Source of the DNA: Bacteroides stercorirosoris
Lineage (GTDB): Bacteria > Bacteroidota > Bacteroidia > Bacteroidales > Bacteroidaceae
NCBI RefSeq assembly: GCF_900142015.1
Contig: NZ_FQZN01000045.1
Coordinates: 1 to 38,350, forward strand
Direction of reading: 5' to 3'
DNA length: 38,350 nucleotides
Of the stretch, positions 1 through 9,437 are shown one piece after another. The notes below the pieces were generated by a model. That model was not told the origin of the DNA. It worked only from the letters and a program-made list of their open reading frames with translations, and did not search any database. Each line of letters begins with the position of its first letter. Position 1 is the stretch's first letter. Position numbers and translations under genes: made by a program.

Positions 1-35
1 ATAAAATCTGATTTTTACAAAGTTAATACATAAAT

Positions 36-66
36 AAAAAAACTACGAGAGAAACACCGTAGTTTT
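36..66 (-). terminator. Rho-independent terminator at end of RiPP operon
   Basis: Perfect inverted repeat AAAACTACG (39-47) / CGTAGTTTT (58-66) with a 10-nt loop. Read on the minus strand the stem is followed by a T-rich stretch. It lies downstream of the glycosyltransferase stop, as expected for the end of the leftward operon. Confidence 0.75.
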
Positions 67-70
67 CTAT

Positions 71-124
71 TTACACAATCAGATGGATAGTCTCACCTAC
101 TAAAACAAATGAACTTTTTTTCAT
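71..124 (-). pseudogene. 17-codon remnant resembling the 5' end of the aspartyl-protease gene
   Basis: A short minus-strand reading frame, ATG at 124 and TAA at 71-73, encodes MKKSSFVLVGETIHLIV. Its first codons and about 25 nt of upstream DNA (102-149) nearly match the start region of the protease gene at 10642-10690, which encodes MKKNSFIL. After about eight codons the similarity is lost and the frame stops. I read it as the scar of a duplicated or lost protease-like gene at the end of the operon, just before the terminator. It could be a genuine micro-peptide, but nothing supports that. Confidence 0.5.
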
Positions 125-152
125 AATTTATTCTTTAATAAAAGGAAGACAA

Positions 153-1391
153 CTATACCCCAAGTAACGTCTTATATTGCGCCACCATTTTCTCTCTAAA
201 CACTTCAAGAACATAATTCTCTAAAAAACGCTTTCTCGCATTCTCCCCAAGTTGCCGTGCAAACGTCTTAGAATCCAGCAACTTCATAATTTGCTCTGAA
301 AGAACTTTAACATCCGGACTACGTCTTCTTTTAATACGCTTTATCGGAGATTTTAAACCAGAAACATTATTAACAACAAGCTCGCCAAGCCCACTAGTAT
401 CAGTGACAACCAATGGCAAAGCATGCATCATCATTTCAACAGCCACTAATCCGAATTCCTCATGAATAGAACAAACTACACCAACATTAGCAATTGTATA
501 AAGCTCATATAACTGCTTTTTATCAATTCTCCCCGTGAACGTAATTCTTGACCAACTTTTTTTTGTTCCCCTGAGACATTCATTAAAATCACCATCCCCT
601 GCAATAATCAACCGACTTTTAGGATAATCAACCAATACACGCTCAAAAGCTCTAATAAGAAAAGGAACTCCTTTTATTTCATCAAGCCTCCCCGCAAATA
701 TAATGACTTGTTCATCATCCTCTATATGATATTTTTGCCGTAAAGTCTTCTCTTTCCCTCTGTTAAGATAACAATCCGCTATTCCATTGTTGATTACACA
801 AGCCTTAGAAGTACCAATACAATTTAATTCTTGTAATGCTTTTAATGTATGTTGCGCAACACAAATAATCAGATCACACCGCTTCATCATCATCTTATAC
901 TCCTTTATTTCATCTACTATTTGTTTCTCCAACTGAATAAGTTTACTTCTCTTTTTATCCATTATGCGCTTCAATAAACCAAAATCGCCTAACAGACTGA
1001 AACTCCAGTTAGTATAATGTACAGTCAATACAATATGACATTTAAAAAGGTGCTTCAAATATTTTACAAGATTATTATCAGGCAGAAAATTCAAATGAAA
1101 AATAATTCTGGTATCACCGTCTTCTGTTATTAGTGTTTTGAGTAAGTAAGCTGCATTACGCGAATAATATTGTAAGCATGCAGCAATATTGCTATAAGGG
1201 GTAGGTATTGATATTTGTTGATATCCACCTTTCTCTATAATCGTTGTTTCCAGACAATCAGCATAAAGATGGACCACACAAAAATCCATTTTAGAAGATA
1301 GCAAGCAGTCCGTCAACTGCTTCACATAAGTTCCGATTCCATAATCCATTGCTCTACTGGCCTTCTCTAATATATATATTTTACTTTTCAT
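153..1391 (-). CDS. GT4-type glycosyltransferase of the RiPP cluster
   Basis: This 412-aa GT-B fold glycosyltransferase has a Rossmann-like N-half. The C-half is a typical family-4 donor domain: FAGRLDEIKGVPFLIRAF around residue 230, then IIAGDGDF, FTGRIDKKQLYELY, and the EX7E sugar-nucleotide motif in HEEFGLVAVEMM. No signal peptide or membrane segment is seen, so it should act in the cytoplasm. It resembles the TIGR04157-type glycosyltransferases that accompany Bacteroidetes rSAM peptide clusters (from memory). It is the last gene of the precursor operon and overlaps the LanC-like gene by 11 nt. The likely inference is glycosylation of the peptide before export; acceptor and sugar are unknown. 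Confidence 0.8.
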   Translation of the reverse strand: MKSKIYILEKASRAMDYGIGTYVKQLTDCLLSSKMDFCVVHLYADCLETTIIEKGGYQQISIPTPYSNIAACLQYYSRNAAYLLKTLITEDGDTRIIFHLNFLPDNNLVKYLKHLFKCHIVLTVHYTNWSFSLLGDFGLLKRIMDKKRSKLIQLEKQIVDEIKEYKMMMKRCDLIICVAQHTLKALQELNCIGTSKACVINNGIADCYLNRGKEKTLRQKYHIEDDEQVIIFAGRLDEIKGVPFLIRAFERVLVDYPKSRLIIAGDGDFNECLRGTKKSWSRITFTGRIDKKQLYELYTIANVGVVCSIHEEFGLVAVEMMMHALPLVVTDTSGLGELVVNNVSGLKSPIKRIKRRRSPDVKVLSEQIMKLLDSKTFARQLGENARKRFLENYVLEVFREKMVAQYKTLLGV

Positions 1392-2079
1392 GATTCTCGA
1401 ATATCAATTTAAGTGCAATGCCTGTATATCCATTTTTGCGAATACCTATTTCTCTATGAGTATTGAACAATGTTTTTGAAGTATAAGTCGTTTTATCTAC
1501 TATTACCTCTAATATTGTTTCCCGATCACTTATAATTTCTCCATCCCACACTTTAGACAACTTATTTACCAACATCCCTGCTTCTTCATCTTCTTTATTC
1601 TGCTTCAATGCGCAAATCAAACTATTGACATATTCTTTATTTATGAAATCATGAGAATTTATTCTTTTATGATATCTATTAATTACATAATAAGCAATTC
1701 CTTTCAGTCCATCATCCAATGAAAAATCCTTAATACGAGTTACATCCTTCTCTAAAATTTTCAGATCAAGTTCTTCCAAAACCTCATCCCTATCGGCCTC
1801 TACAAAATTATTTTGTATCAGATATTCAATTCCCCAGGCAATTCCACACAACCCCTTAGCAAAACCGATTGAAGCCGATTGAGCAATCTCTTTATAAATC
1901 TCATCCAAAAGATATCCTCCTAATTCTTCATATAACTTGCTACCCGTCTGTCTCGCATAAAGATAGAAAAAGATACAAATTCCCATTTTTCCATCTAACA
2001 GCCCTAAATTTCTAGTAAAACTAGCATTCAATATCAAATGATGAATAATTCGATTCAATAATTCTTGTCTCTGGTTCAT
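1381..2079 (-). CDS. Short LanC-like protein (lanthionine-cyclase fold, probably without zinc site)
   Basis: This 232-aa protein carries LanC-type alpha/alpha-barrel repeat motifs: GLLDGKMGIC (residues 26-35), GFAKGLCGIAWGIEYLI (near 75), DDGLKGIAYYV (near 123) and KNGYTGIALKLI (C-terminus). Genuine LanC cyclases run to about 400 aa and carry a Cys-Cys-His zinc site. Here no CHG-like motif is present and the only cysteines sit in the helix motifs, so cyclase activity is doubtful. A truncated or repurposed LanC used as a scaffold or peptide-binding factor is possible. The start overlaps the HlyD-like gene by 4 nt (ATGA), indicating translational coupling. Confidence 0.7.
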   Translation of the reverse strand: MNQRQELLNRIIHHLILNASFTRNLGLLDGKMGICIFFYLYARQTGSKLYEELGGYLLDEIYKEIAQSASIGFAKGLCGIAWGIEYLIQNNFVEADRDEVLEELDLKILEKDVTRIKDFSLDDGLKGIAYYVINRYHKRINSHDFINKEYVNSLICALKQNKEDEEAGMLVNKLSKVWDGEIISDRETILEVIVDKTTYTSKTLFNTHREIGIRKNGYTGIALKLIFENHEK

Positions 2080-3374
2080 AAGTTTTCCTTTAATATTCTT
2101 TTAATAGGCAAAATAAATCTCTCCAAAAGGGATAAATCATCTGTAACAATCTCCGCCGTCCCTCCCATTTCAGGAAGATAAGGCAGTTCCTTATGATAAG
2201 ACGTGACAAGTCCACCAGGCAAATTGATTTCAACAACATAATTATTTTCTTCTTTTGTCTTTGAAGGCACTAAAGATATATTTCCCACTACTCCCTTCAC
2301 AAATCCGAATTCATTGTCTGGAAAATTACTAAAGTGTATATTTACCGTCTGTCCTACCTTTACTTTTCCAGAACGTTGAGCAGGCAATAATGCTTTACCC
2401 ATGAGCGTACCTGCTTTATTGGGTATAATATTGAATACCTGTTCACCTGCAGCTACATTCTGATTTTTACTCCAATACTGCGTAAAAATTACCTTACCAG
2501 ATATTGGAGTTACAACAGCATAATTCAATTCCCAATTTTGAATTTCAGTAATTAGTTGTGTAACGTAGGTATTTATTTGAATGTCCAACCCATTTTTCTT
2601 TTCTGAATATTGAAATTCCATATCCGATAAAGACTCACACATTTGTATTATTTGCAGTTGCATATTGTTTAAAGTCGCAAGTATATTTTCCAAAGAAAGT
2701 TTTCCCTGTAAATAGTTATTATAGCTATTCTCCAAGTTTTCCTCAGACCACAACCTTTGTGAGCACAAGACAGAATCTCTTTTATATTGCTTTTGTACTA
2801 TCTCAAATTGTTGTTCAACAAGTACTTTCTGACGTAGTATATCTTGATATGACATTCTATATTGTTTTAACTTCTCTTGAGTCCATTTGATTTTTAATAA
2901 ATAGTATTGTTCCTCTTTGAACCGAATATATTCAGAAAGGGTGAGATAAAATGAAGAATAAAGTGCTTGTAGATTACCTACTTTCAAATCTTTAACCGGT
3001 AATGAATCTATTGAGTCCAATGAATTAATCGATAATAAATACTTCTTCAAATATGCAATGTCTTTAGTCTTTGCACTATTCTCTATCACAGCTAGAACAT
3101 CGCCTTCTTTGACACACTGATTATCATCAATATATAGTTCCAATATCCTTCCAGAAGATTTTGCCACAATACTTATAGCCGGATTTGTACTTGTCAGAAA
3201 CACCGAAGACGTAACAACATCAGGATATTTAAAGAATGCGCTACCTAACAAAATTAGTATAACTATAACAGCCACAAGAGAAATTCCACGGCGCAATAGC
3301 CAAGTAGGAACTTCGCCTAAAACTTCCTGCACCTCGTCACTCCTCAATTCTATGTCCCTCTTTTCCTCAAGCAT
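2076..3374 (-). CDS. HlyD-family periplasmic adaptor of peptide exporter
   Basis: This 432-aa membrane-fusion protein has a short cytoplasmic N-terminus and one membrane helix (about residues 30-50, SLVAVIVILILLG). A lipoyl-like half follows (IVAKSSGRILELYIDDNQ), then a long coiled-coil hairpin (about 110-270) and the second lipoyl/beta-barrel part (VVTPISGKVIFTQYW, VGQTVNIHFSNFP). It should link the inner-membrane C39-ABC transporter to an outer-membrane channel encoded elsewhere; no TolC-like gene is in the window. Its ATG overlaps the transporter stop by one base (TAATG), so the two are almost certainly cotranslated. Confidence 0.9.
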   Translation of the reverse strand: MLEEKRDIELRSDEVQEVLGEVPTWLLRRGISLVAVIVILILLGSAFFKYPDVVTSSVFLTSTNPAISIVAKSSGRILELYIDDNQCVKEGDVLAVIENSAKTKDIAYLKKYLLSINSLDSIDSLPVKDLKVGNLQALYSSFYLTLSEYIRFKEEQYYLLKIKWTQEKLKQYRMSYQDILRQKVLVEQQFEIVQKQYKRDSVLCSQRLWSEENLENSYNNYLQGKLSLENILATLNNMQLQIIQMCESLSDMEFQYSEKKNGLDIQINTYVTQLITEIQNWELNYAVVTPISGKVIFTQYWSKNQNVAAGEQVFNIIPNKAGTLMGKALLPAQRSGKVKVGQTVNIHFSNFPDNEFGFVKGVVGNISLVPSKTKEENNYVVEINLPGGLVTSYHKELPYLPEMGGTAEIVTDDLSLLERFILPIKRILKENL

Positions 3375-5581
3375 TACAGACCCAATTCTAACTGATTCTT
3401 GATTAATGTATAATATGTACCTTCTAATTTAATAAGTTCCTGATGTGTACCTTGTTCCACAATTTTTCCTTTATGGAGCACAATTATATTATCTGCATTC
3501 TGAACAGTACTAAGTCGATGAGCTACAATTACAACTGTTTTACCTTTATAGAATTTATCAAGACTATTCAATATTTCCCTTTCATTATTAGCATCTAAGG
3601 CATTTGTTGCCTCATCAAAGAATAAATATTGAGGATTCTTATATACAGCACGAGCTATCAATAAACGTTGCCGTTGTCCTTGACTAATCCCATTTCCTTC
3701 CATACCGATTCTTGTATTATATTTTAAAGGAAGTGATTCTATGAAATCTCGAATATTAGCAGTTTCCACAGCATAAAGCAGTTTCTGCTTATCAACTTCT
3801 TCCTCACCTACTGCAATATTACGAGCAATAGTATCCGAAAATATAAAGCCATCTTGCATTACAGCACCTGCGTGTTGCCTCCATAAATGTGGATTCAGTT
3901 CATTCAAATCCATTGTCCCTATTTTAACCGCCCCTCTATTAGGAGAATAAAAGCCTAAAAACAACTTAACAATAGTGGTTTTACCACTACCACTAGCCCC
4001 CACAATAGCTGTCATCTTGTTCTGTGGAATTACTATATTCAAATTTTCCAAAACATAGTCTCTATCTGCACCATCATAGCTAAAATAAACATTCTCCATC
4101 CGAAGAGTCTCTTTCCCTGAAAGCACATTTATTTTGTTAGCTATTTCTTGTTCTTCATCCTCTTTATTATGAATTTCGTTGAGACGTTCCAAACTAATCT
4201 TAGCATCTTGCAAAGACTGAGCAAAATTGATCACTTGACTAATAGGGCCCGACAGTTGTCCAATTATATAACTAATAGACATCATCATTCCCAGTGTAAT
4301 ATCCCCCTCAACAACCGCTTTAGCGGATAGATAAGAAATAAATAAACCCGTGGTTTGACTAAAACAGATAGCTCCCAATTGTTGACATTGTCCTAAAGCA
4401 GTACTTTTAATACTAATTTTAAAAAGTTTTACTTGTATTCCTTCCCATTTCCAGCGTTGCAGCTTCTCACAATTATTCAATTTTATATCCTGCATAGCTG
4501 TAATCATCTGCACCATATTACTTTGATTAACTGAAGATTGAACAAATCGAGCATTATCCAATTTTCTGCGATAACGCATAAAAAAAAGGATCCAAAGTGT
4601 ATACAATGTATTTCCCGCTAAAAATACGGTTAAAATAGTCAGATCATAATAAGCAAGTATAAATGCAAACACAAAAAAATTAAAGAAAGAGAAAACAGAA
4701 GATAAAGTAGCTCCTGCCATAAAAGACTGAATACGACCATGATCACCGATACGTTGCATTATGTCTCCAATATTTTTCGTATCAAAGAAGTGAATTGGAA
4801 GTTTCATCAACTTAGTTAGAAAATCAGAAATTAAAGCAATACTAATGCGTGTATTCATATGCAGAGTAATCCAACTTTGCAGAAAACTGACTCCAGTCTG
4901 TGTTATGGAAAGTATCAATTGAGCAATCAGAATCAAAGAAATTAAGTTTAGATTGCCATAACCGATGCCTTGGTCTACTACTGCTTGAGCCAAGAAAGGA
5001 AAAATCAAAGAAAAAAGACTTCCCAAACACATTCCTATCACCAATTGTATTATTTGTGATTTATAAGGGATGAGATAGCGTAGAAAATAACTTAAGTTCT
5101 TACCTAGATTTTCTTTATCATCTTCATATTCGTAGAATTCAGAAGAAGGATTGATTATTAAAGCCACTCCCTTTTCATCCCCTTTATCCTTAGTCGAAAT
5201 CCAGCAAGTCCTAAAGCCAATTTCATCCATCACGTATTTCCCTTTGGCTGGATCAGATAGAAAGAAGACATATCTTTTTTTCCTTTTTCTAATACGATAA
5301 CACACTACAAAATGATTTTGATTCCAGTGCAGGATACAAGGTAGCGGAATATCATTAACCAGTTGCTCTATACCAATTCGCACTCCCCTTGTATGAAAAC
5401 CAATACTCTCAGCGGCTTCACTAATGCCAAGCATAGATACACCTTGACGAGTTATATAACTTTTCTCACGCAAGTTTTGAATGGAATAACTACGTCCATA
5501 ATATTTAGCTATCATACGTAGACACGATGGACCACAATCCATAGTATCCAGCTGAATATAATTGGGAAAAGAGTATTTCAT
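3374..5581 (-). CDS. Peptidase-containing (C39) ABC transporter for double-glycine peptides
   Basis: This 735-aa fused transporter has three parts. The N-terminal C39 cysteine protease has oxyanion Gln10, catalytic Cys16 in TMDCGPSC, a His in NQNHFVV and an Asp in DPAKG. Next come six membrane helices (about 170-450). The C-terminal ATPase has Walker A GASGSGKTT, signature ISQGQRQRL, Walker B YLFFDEATNALD and the H-loop in VAHRLST. All catalytic residues are intact. It should cut the precursor leader after the double glycine while exporting the modified core across the inner membrane. It lies 16 bp downstream of the pseudo-rSAM gene and one base overlaps the HlyD-like adaptor gene. Confidence 0.93.
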   Translation of the reverse strand: MKYSFPNYIQLDTMDCGPSCLRMIAKYYGRSYSIQNLREKSYITRQGVSMLGISEAAESIGFHTRGVRIGIEQLVNDIPLPCILHWNQNHFVVCYRIRKRKKRYVFFLSDPAKGKYVMDEIGFRTCWISTKDKGDEKGVALIINPSSEFYEYEDDKENLGKNLSYFLRYLIPYKSQIIQLVIGMCLGSLFSLIFPFLAQAVVDQGIGYGNLNLISLILIAQLILSITQTGVSFLQSWITLHMNTRISIALISDFLTKLMKLPIHFFDTKNIGDIMQRIGDHGRIQSFMAGATLSSVFSFFNFFVFAFILAYYDLTILTVFLAGNTLYTLWILFFMRYRRKLDNARFVQSSVNQSNMVQMITAMQDIKLNNCEKLQRWKWEGIQVKLFKISIKSTALGQCQQLGAICFSQTTGLFISYLSAKAVVEGDITLGMMMSISYIIGQLSGPISQVINFAQSLQDAKISLERLNEIHNKEDEEQEIANKINVLSGKETLRMENVYFSYDGADRDYVLENLNIVIPQNKMTAIVGASGSGKTTIVKLFLGFYSPNRGAVKIGTMDLNELNPHLWRQHAGAVMQDGFIFSDTIARNIAVGEEEVDKQKLLYAVETANIRDFIESLPLKYNTRIGMEGNGISQGQRQRLLIARAVYKNPQYLFFDEATNALDANNEREILNSLDKFYKGKTVVIVAHRLSTVQNADNIIVLHKGKIVEQGTHQELIKLEGTYYTLIKNQLELGL

Positions 5582-5597
5582 GAGTGCAATAAATTAT

Positions 5598-6836
5598 CTA
5601 TCTGGCAACATGACATAAATTAGAAATACCTATTATTGCTTCATAATTACTTGGAGAAGGACACAAGTATTGAAACAAGCAATCAGAACAAGGTTCAGAA
5701 TCCCGAATTTTAAACCAAGCTGTATTGGTAAGCATCTCTTTATATATCAATTGAAGTAAAGAATCTCGATGAATATTCCCTAATGAAACAGCATTTATAT
5801 TTGCATAAACATTCCCGTCCGGCATTATAGTAAATATTCCAAAAGAATAAGAATTCATTTTTTGATGAATAAAAATCTGTCGAAATGGAATTTTAGTTTG
5901 TAATATATCATTCTCATTCAAATAAATGTATTTTTTAAAAAACAGGAGATTTTTACAGGTATATATAGGGTGAATCACAAAGTCATCAATATTATATAGC
6001 TCAACAATCTTTTCAACTTCCTCACATTCTTCTATTCCTGTTACATAAAAATGAAATTTAGCCTGATGAGTTCTACAAATATGCAAACAGTTTTCCCATG
6101 CTACTTTTATAATAGGAAAAGTAACCACTACATGATAAACAAATGTCGGGAAAACTATACTATCAATCATAAAATGCCTATAATGATTCCAAAGATGAAC
6201 ATATTCTCCAAAACCAGAAAGAATATCAGGCAATGCCATATAATAGGGATATTCAAAGACATTTCCACCCATCAAATTGAGTTTACCAACGGCTCCATAT
6301 CGTATTTGAGATAATATTGTCTTAAGCAAAGAGTAAGGCATTGCTACTTGTTCAACGGTTTCTTGTGTTGTACAGCACAGACATTGCCGGAAATATTTAT
6401 CACAATAATGACATTCTAGTTTACATGAGTTATTTATATATATATTCAACTCTTGCAAATAAGGTAAAACCTCCTCTCCTATTGTTCGGTCACCTGCTTG
6501 TAGCAGTTTCTTTATATCCTGTTGCAGATTCAATACAGGCATCATCTGCACAGGTTTTTCAGTGAACTGTGTCTCTATTAGTTCTCCCATTTCTTTGCCA
6601 CAAAATTCTATAATAAATTCTTTATAAGGAGAATTGGCTAGCTCTCTTCCTTGACATGAAATAGTCCCTAAATTACTCTTTTTCTGTAACGACTTTATCA
6701 AATCAACAAGTAAAGAATCATGGGTTACATAGCTTGATCCATTCAAGGTATTATACAATAGTGCCTTTGCTTCTTTTATACAGCAATATACGTGAGGAAG
6801 CACATATAACCAATAGTTTTTATTTATGTCTATCAT
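5598..6836 (-). CDS. Pseudo-rSAM-like protein (GG-Bacteroidales system, TIGR04150-like)
   Basis: This 412-aa protein looks like a diverged radical SAM/SPASM enzyme. A roughly 130-residue N-terminal region precedes INNSCKLECHYCDKY, where Cys138, Cys142 and Cys145 form a complete CxxxCxxC motif. The usual GGE(P) SAM-contact motif is replaced by MGGN. A SPASM-like Cys set follows at the C-terminus (EPCSDCLFQYLC...SNLC). From memory the family is called 'pseudo-rSAM' because members can lack radical SAM features, so an intact cluster motif is notable. It may be an active third maturase or a cluster-carrying partner of the two rSAM enzymes. It starts 15 bp after the rSAM stop. Confidence 0.75.
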   Translation of the reverse strand: MIDINKNYWLYVLPHVYCCIKEAKALLYNTLNGSSYVTHDSLLVDLIKSLQKKSNLGTISCQGRELANSPYKEFIIEFCGKEMGELIETQFTEKPVQMMPVLNLQQDIKKLLQAGDRTIGEEVLPYLQELNIYINNSCKLECHYCDKYFRQCLCCTTQETVEQVAMPYSLLKTILSQIRYGAVGKLNLMGGNVFEYPYYMALPDILSGFGEYVHLWNHYRHFMIDSIVFPTFVYHVVVTFPIIKVAWENCLHICRTHQAKFHFYVTGIEECEEVEKIVELYNIDDFVIHPIYTCKNLLFFKKYIYLNENDILQTKIPFRQIFIHQKMNSYSFGIFTIMPDGNVYANINAVSLGNIHRDSLLQLIYKEMLTNTAWFKIRDSEPCSDCLFQYLCPSPSNYEAIIGISNLCHVAR

Positions 6837-6851
6837 TATTATACTTTTCAG

Positions 6852-8093
6852 TTATTCTATTATTACTTTTTCCATGATTCGATAATAAGCTTCTGGATGT
6901 TGACGCAAAAAATCCATTTGTACCTTACGATAGGCTTCAAATCCTTGTTTACTGGTAAATCCATAACACACCGGATTACTTTCCAGATTATTCAAATTGA
7001 AAACACATTGTATACAAGATGTTACTTTACAACATTTGCTACATTGTGGTTCCATTTTGGCATAATACCCATTATACTTCTCTACTATAGCTTCTAAATC
7101 TAACTCCACACCATTTGACGTTACTTTTCCTAAGGAAAATTGCTGTCCAATACGTTCACAAGGCATTATTTTACCATTAACAGTTACAAACATTCGTTTA
7201 GCAAAAGGAATACATGTTCCTGTCGGAATTGTCTTTTGAACCTTTCCCAACAATAAATCTGTATAATTTCGAAATACAAACCCACTATACTGATGTACGA
7301 AATTAGTAACGCTTTGGTAAGTTGCCGATTTCATAAACATTCTTTCCTCTATCTCTTCATAATTTTCAGCCTGATGCAGACTTTCATGAGAATTACGATA
7401 AGTTTTACGAAACAAATCTACTTTATCAGGCCGTATTCCCACATTGTTTAGCTCTCCGATAGTAGGTATTTTCTGATAATTAGTTTCAAAAAAGCGACAA
7501 ATTTCACTTACTGTATTACGATTATGCAAGACTGCATTAAAATTGACATTTTTCAAAAAATATTCGGGATACTTACCACGTAAAGCATTCACATTACGAA
7601 TAATATCCTCATAAGCAGGGGCTCCAGTTTTGTGCACACGATATGAAGTATTGCGTTCATTCCCATCCAGGCTGATTAATAAAACAAAATTATGCTCAAC
7701 AAGGAAATCCATATATTTTTCCAGCAAAATAGCATTTGTAGTCATAGAAAAAGTAAAAGTCCGTTGCGGACAATCCAGTTTTTCTATATATCCTACTACC
7801 ATTCGGATAAAGTTCATATTCAGCAACGGTTCCCCTCCATAAAAACTTATATACACATTTCGTACAGCTGACATATTATATCCAGATTTCCAATAATCTA
7901 CTAAATAGTCAATCAGTTTTAAGGCTGCTGACGAATTGATTACTGTATTCCTGCGCTGGTCATAATCATTATAAAATTCTCCGTATGCACAATACTGACA
8001 TTTAAGGTTACAGGCATCTGTAACTTCAAATGTCAATTGCCGTAAATTAGCTAATTGATATTTTATATCATCAACTGAAATATATGTATTCAT
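6852..8093 (-). CDS. Radical SAM/SPASM peptide maturase
   Basis: This 413-aa enzyme has the radical SAM [4Fe-4S] motif CNLKCQYC (Cys28, 32, 35) and the SAM-binding YGGEPLLN near residue 90. A C-terminal SPASM/auxiliary-cluster Cys series follows: TGTCIPFAK, IMPCERIG, PQCSKCCKVTSCIQCVF and NPVCYGF. The radical SAM core begins almost at the N-terminus, with no separate leader-binding domain, so recognition may depend on its neighbour. It is likely to install thioether, C-C or other radical-derived links on the Cys-rich precursor. It resembles the maturase of the GG-Bacteroidales system (TIGR04148-like, from memory). The ATG overlaps the previous stop by 4 nt (ATGA). Confidence 0.88.
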   Translation of the reverse strand: MNTYISVDDIKYQLANLRQLTFEVTDACNLKCQYCAYGEFYNDYDQRRNTVINSSAALKLIDYLVDYWKSGYNMSAVRNVYISFYGGEPLLNMNFIRMVVGYIEKLDCPQRTFTFSMTTNAILLEKYMDFLVEHNFVLLISLDGNERNTSYRVHKTGAPAYEDIIRNVNALRGKYPEYFLKNVNFNAVLHNRNTVSEICRFFETNYQKIPTIGELNNVGIRPDKVDLFRKTYRNSHESLHQAENYEEIEERMFMKSATYQSVTNFVHQYSGFVFRNYTDLLLGKVQKTIPTGTCIPFAKRMFVTVNGKIMPCERIGQQFSLGKVTSNGVELDLEAIVEKYNGYYAKMEPQCSKCCKVTSCIQCVFNLNNLESNPVCYGFTSKQGFEAYRKVQMDFLRQHPEAYYRIMEKVIIE

Positions 8094-9415
8094 TGTGGGA
8101 TCAATTGTCTTTGTTTTGCTTGATCTGTTATATAAGAAGACAAGCTATATTCTACATTATCATACATACAGACTACTGGCTGATTATTAATACGCCTCTC
8201 ATAATTCTTTTGAATGCAAGGTCCCATACAGATAGGTAACATTTTACATTTCTCACACATATCATTCTCAAAACCACTTTTTTCAAACATTTTACTTAAG
8301 AGGCTATCATTCCACAGAATCTGACCAGAAGACGACAGGTTACCAATCATCAATTCATCGCCATAATCCCGCGCTGTACATTTAAATATTTTGCCATTGT
8401 AATTAACTACATAGTGATTAATATTGTCTGCGTAACAACATTTAAAAGTCAGAGGTCTATAAGCCCAAAAATGAGATGCAAAACCTTCACTTTCGAAGGT
8501 AGCTTTAACATTTGCTAATTGACGCCTCATCTCATCAGTACATGGCACTTGCCATACTCGCTGAAAGTCAACCGTTATACACTTCTTGCTTTGTTCTGTA
8601 AAATCGTTTATAACATCTGTTACATGTTTCAATGTTTGCCTATCACAATTAATACGCAAACAGATAGATATATCAGGGATTATTTCCGTAAGTAGATTAA
8701 TATTACTAATCACATCCCTATAGCTACCTCTCTTATTCGCATAATGTTTAATTAAATTTTGGCGATATTCATTTCCATCTATAGATATTTGCAAAAAACG
8801 AAAATGAGCATCTTTCATATATCGAATTTTGTCTTCGTCCAAAAGAGTTGCATTAGTAGTCATTTGCTGCCTAAACACAAATTTGTTTTGTTCTGAAAGA
8901 CGCAAAGCAGTATCCGATATTTTTCGAATTACTTCGTCAAAATACATGAGAGGTTCTCCACCAAACCAATCTAACAATATACTATTTGCTTTTTGTCTTG
9001 TTCCCAAGAATTCAATATGTTTTTTCAAACTTTCTACCATATCATCACTCATCCTTTCCTTATTATGCTTAGCTCCAGCATAAGAAACCGAGCAATACCA
9101 ACATTTCAAATTACAATCTAATGTAGGATTGACAGTCAAATGATAATCTCGGTTCATAAAAACACATCGTTTGTTTTGTAATTTAATATATGCCAATTCG
9201 TCAAAATTAAATGGCACTATAAATCCAGATTTCAAGAAAGCCTGATATAAACGGGGAAATTTCACCTCAAATTCTGGCAAGTGTTCCATCAAGGTTTCGA
9301 TTACAGTATAATCTTCAAAACTGACTGGCAGCAATTTGTTAGTCAACGTATTATAAAGTAATACTCCGTTGCAATAATCGACCTCTATATTATACCCACT
9401 CACTTTGTTTTCCAT
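8090..9415 (-). CDS. Radical SAM/SPASM peptide maturase with N-terminal leader-binding-like region
   Basis: This 441-aa enzyme is read from ATG at 9415 (MENKVSGYN). The frame stays open upstream only to a TTG inside the preceding protease gene, while the ATG sits 22 bp after that gene's stop. Residues 1-90 form a small domain (LLYNTLTNKLLPVSFEDYTVIETL) of the kind that often binds leaders in rSAM maturases. The core has CNLKCWYC (Cys101, 105, 108) and WFGGEPLMY. SPASM cysteines include CCYAD, FKCTARDYG, CEKCKMLPICMGPC and VVCMYD. It is the first modification enzyme after the precursor and protease, and probably makes the initial radical modification. The chemistry cannot be told from sequence. 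Confidence 0.88.
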   Translation of the reverse strand: MENKVSGYNIEVDYCNGVLLYNTLTNKLLPVSFEDYTVIETLMEHLPEFEVKFPRLYQAFLKSGFIVPFNFDELAYIKLQNKRCVFMNRDYHLTVNPTLDCNLKCWYCSVSYAGAKHNKERMSDDMVESLKKHIEFLGTRQKANSILLDWFGGEPLMYFDEVIRKISDTALRLSEQNKFVFRQQMTTNATLLDEDKIRYMKDAHFRFLQISIDGNEYRQNLIKHYANKRGSYRDVISNINLLTEIIPDISICLRINCDRQTLKHVTDVINDFTEQSKKCITVDFQRVWQVPCTDEMRRQLANVKATFESEGFASHFWAYRPLTFKCCYADNINHYVVNYNGKIFKCTARDYGDELMIGNLSSSGQILWNDSLLSKMFEKSGFENDMCEKCKMLPICMGPCIQKNYERRINNQPVVCMYDNVEYSLSSYITDQAKQRQLIPQ

Positions 9416-9437
9416 ACTATATTCATTTTTAATTATA

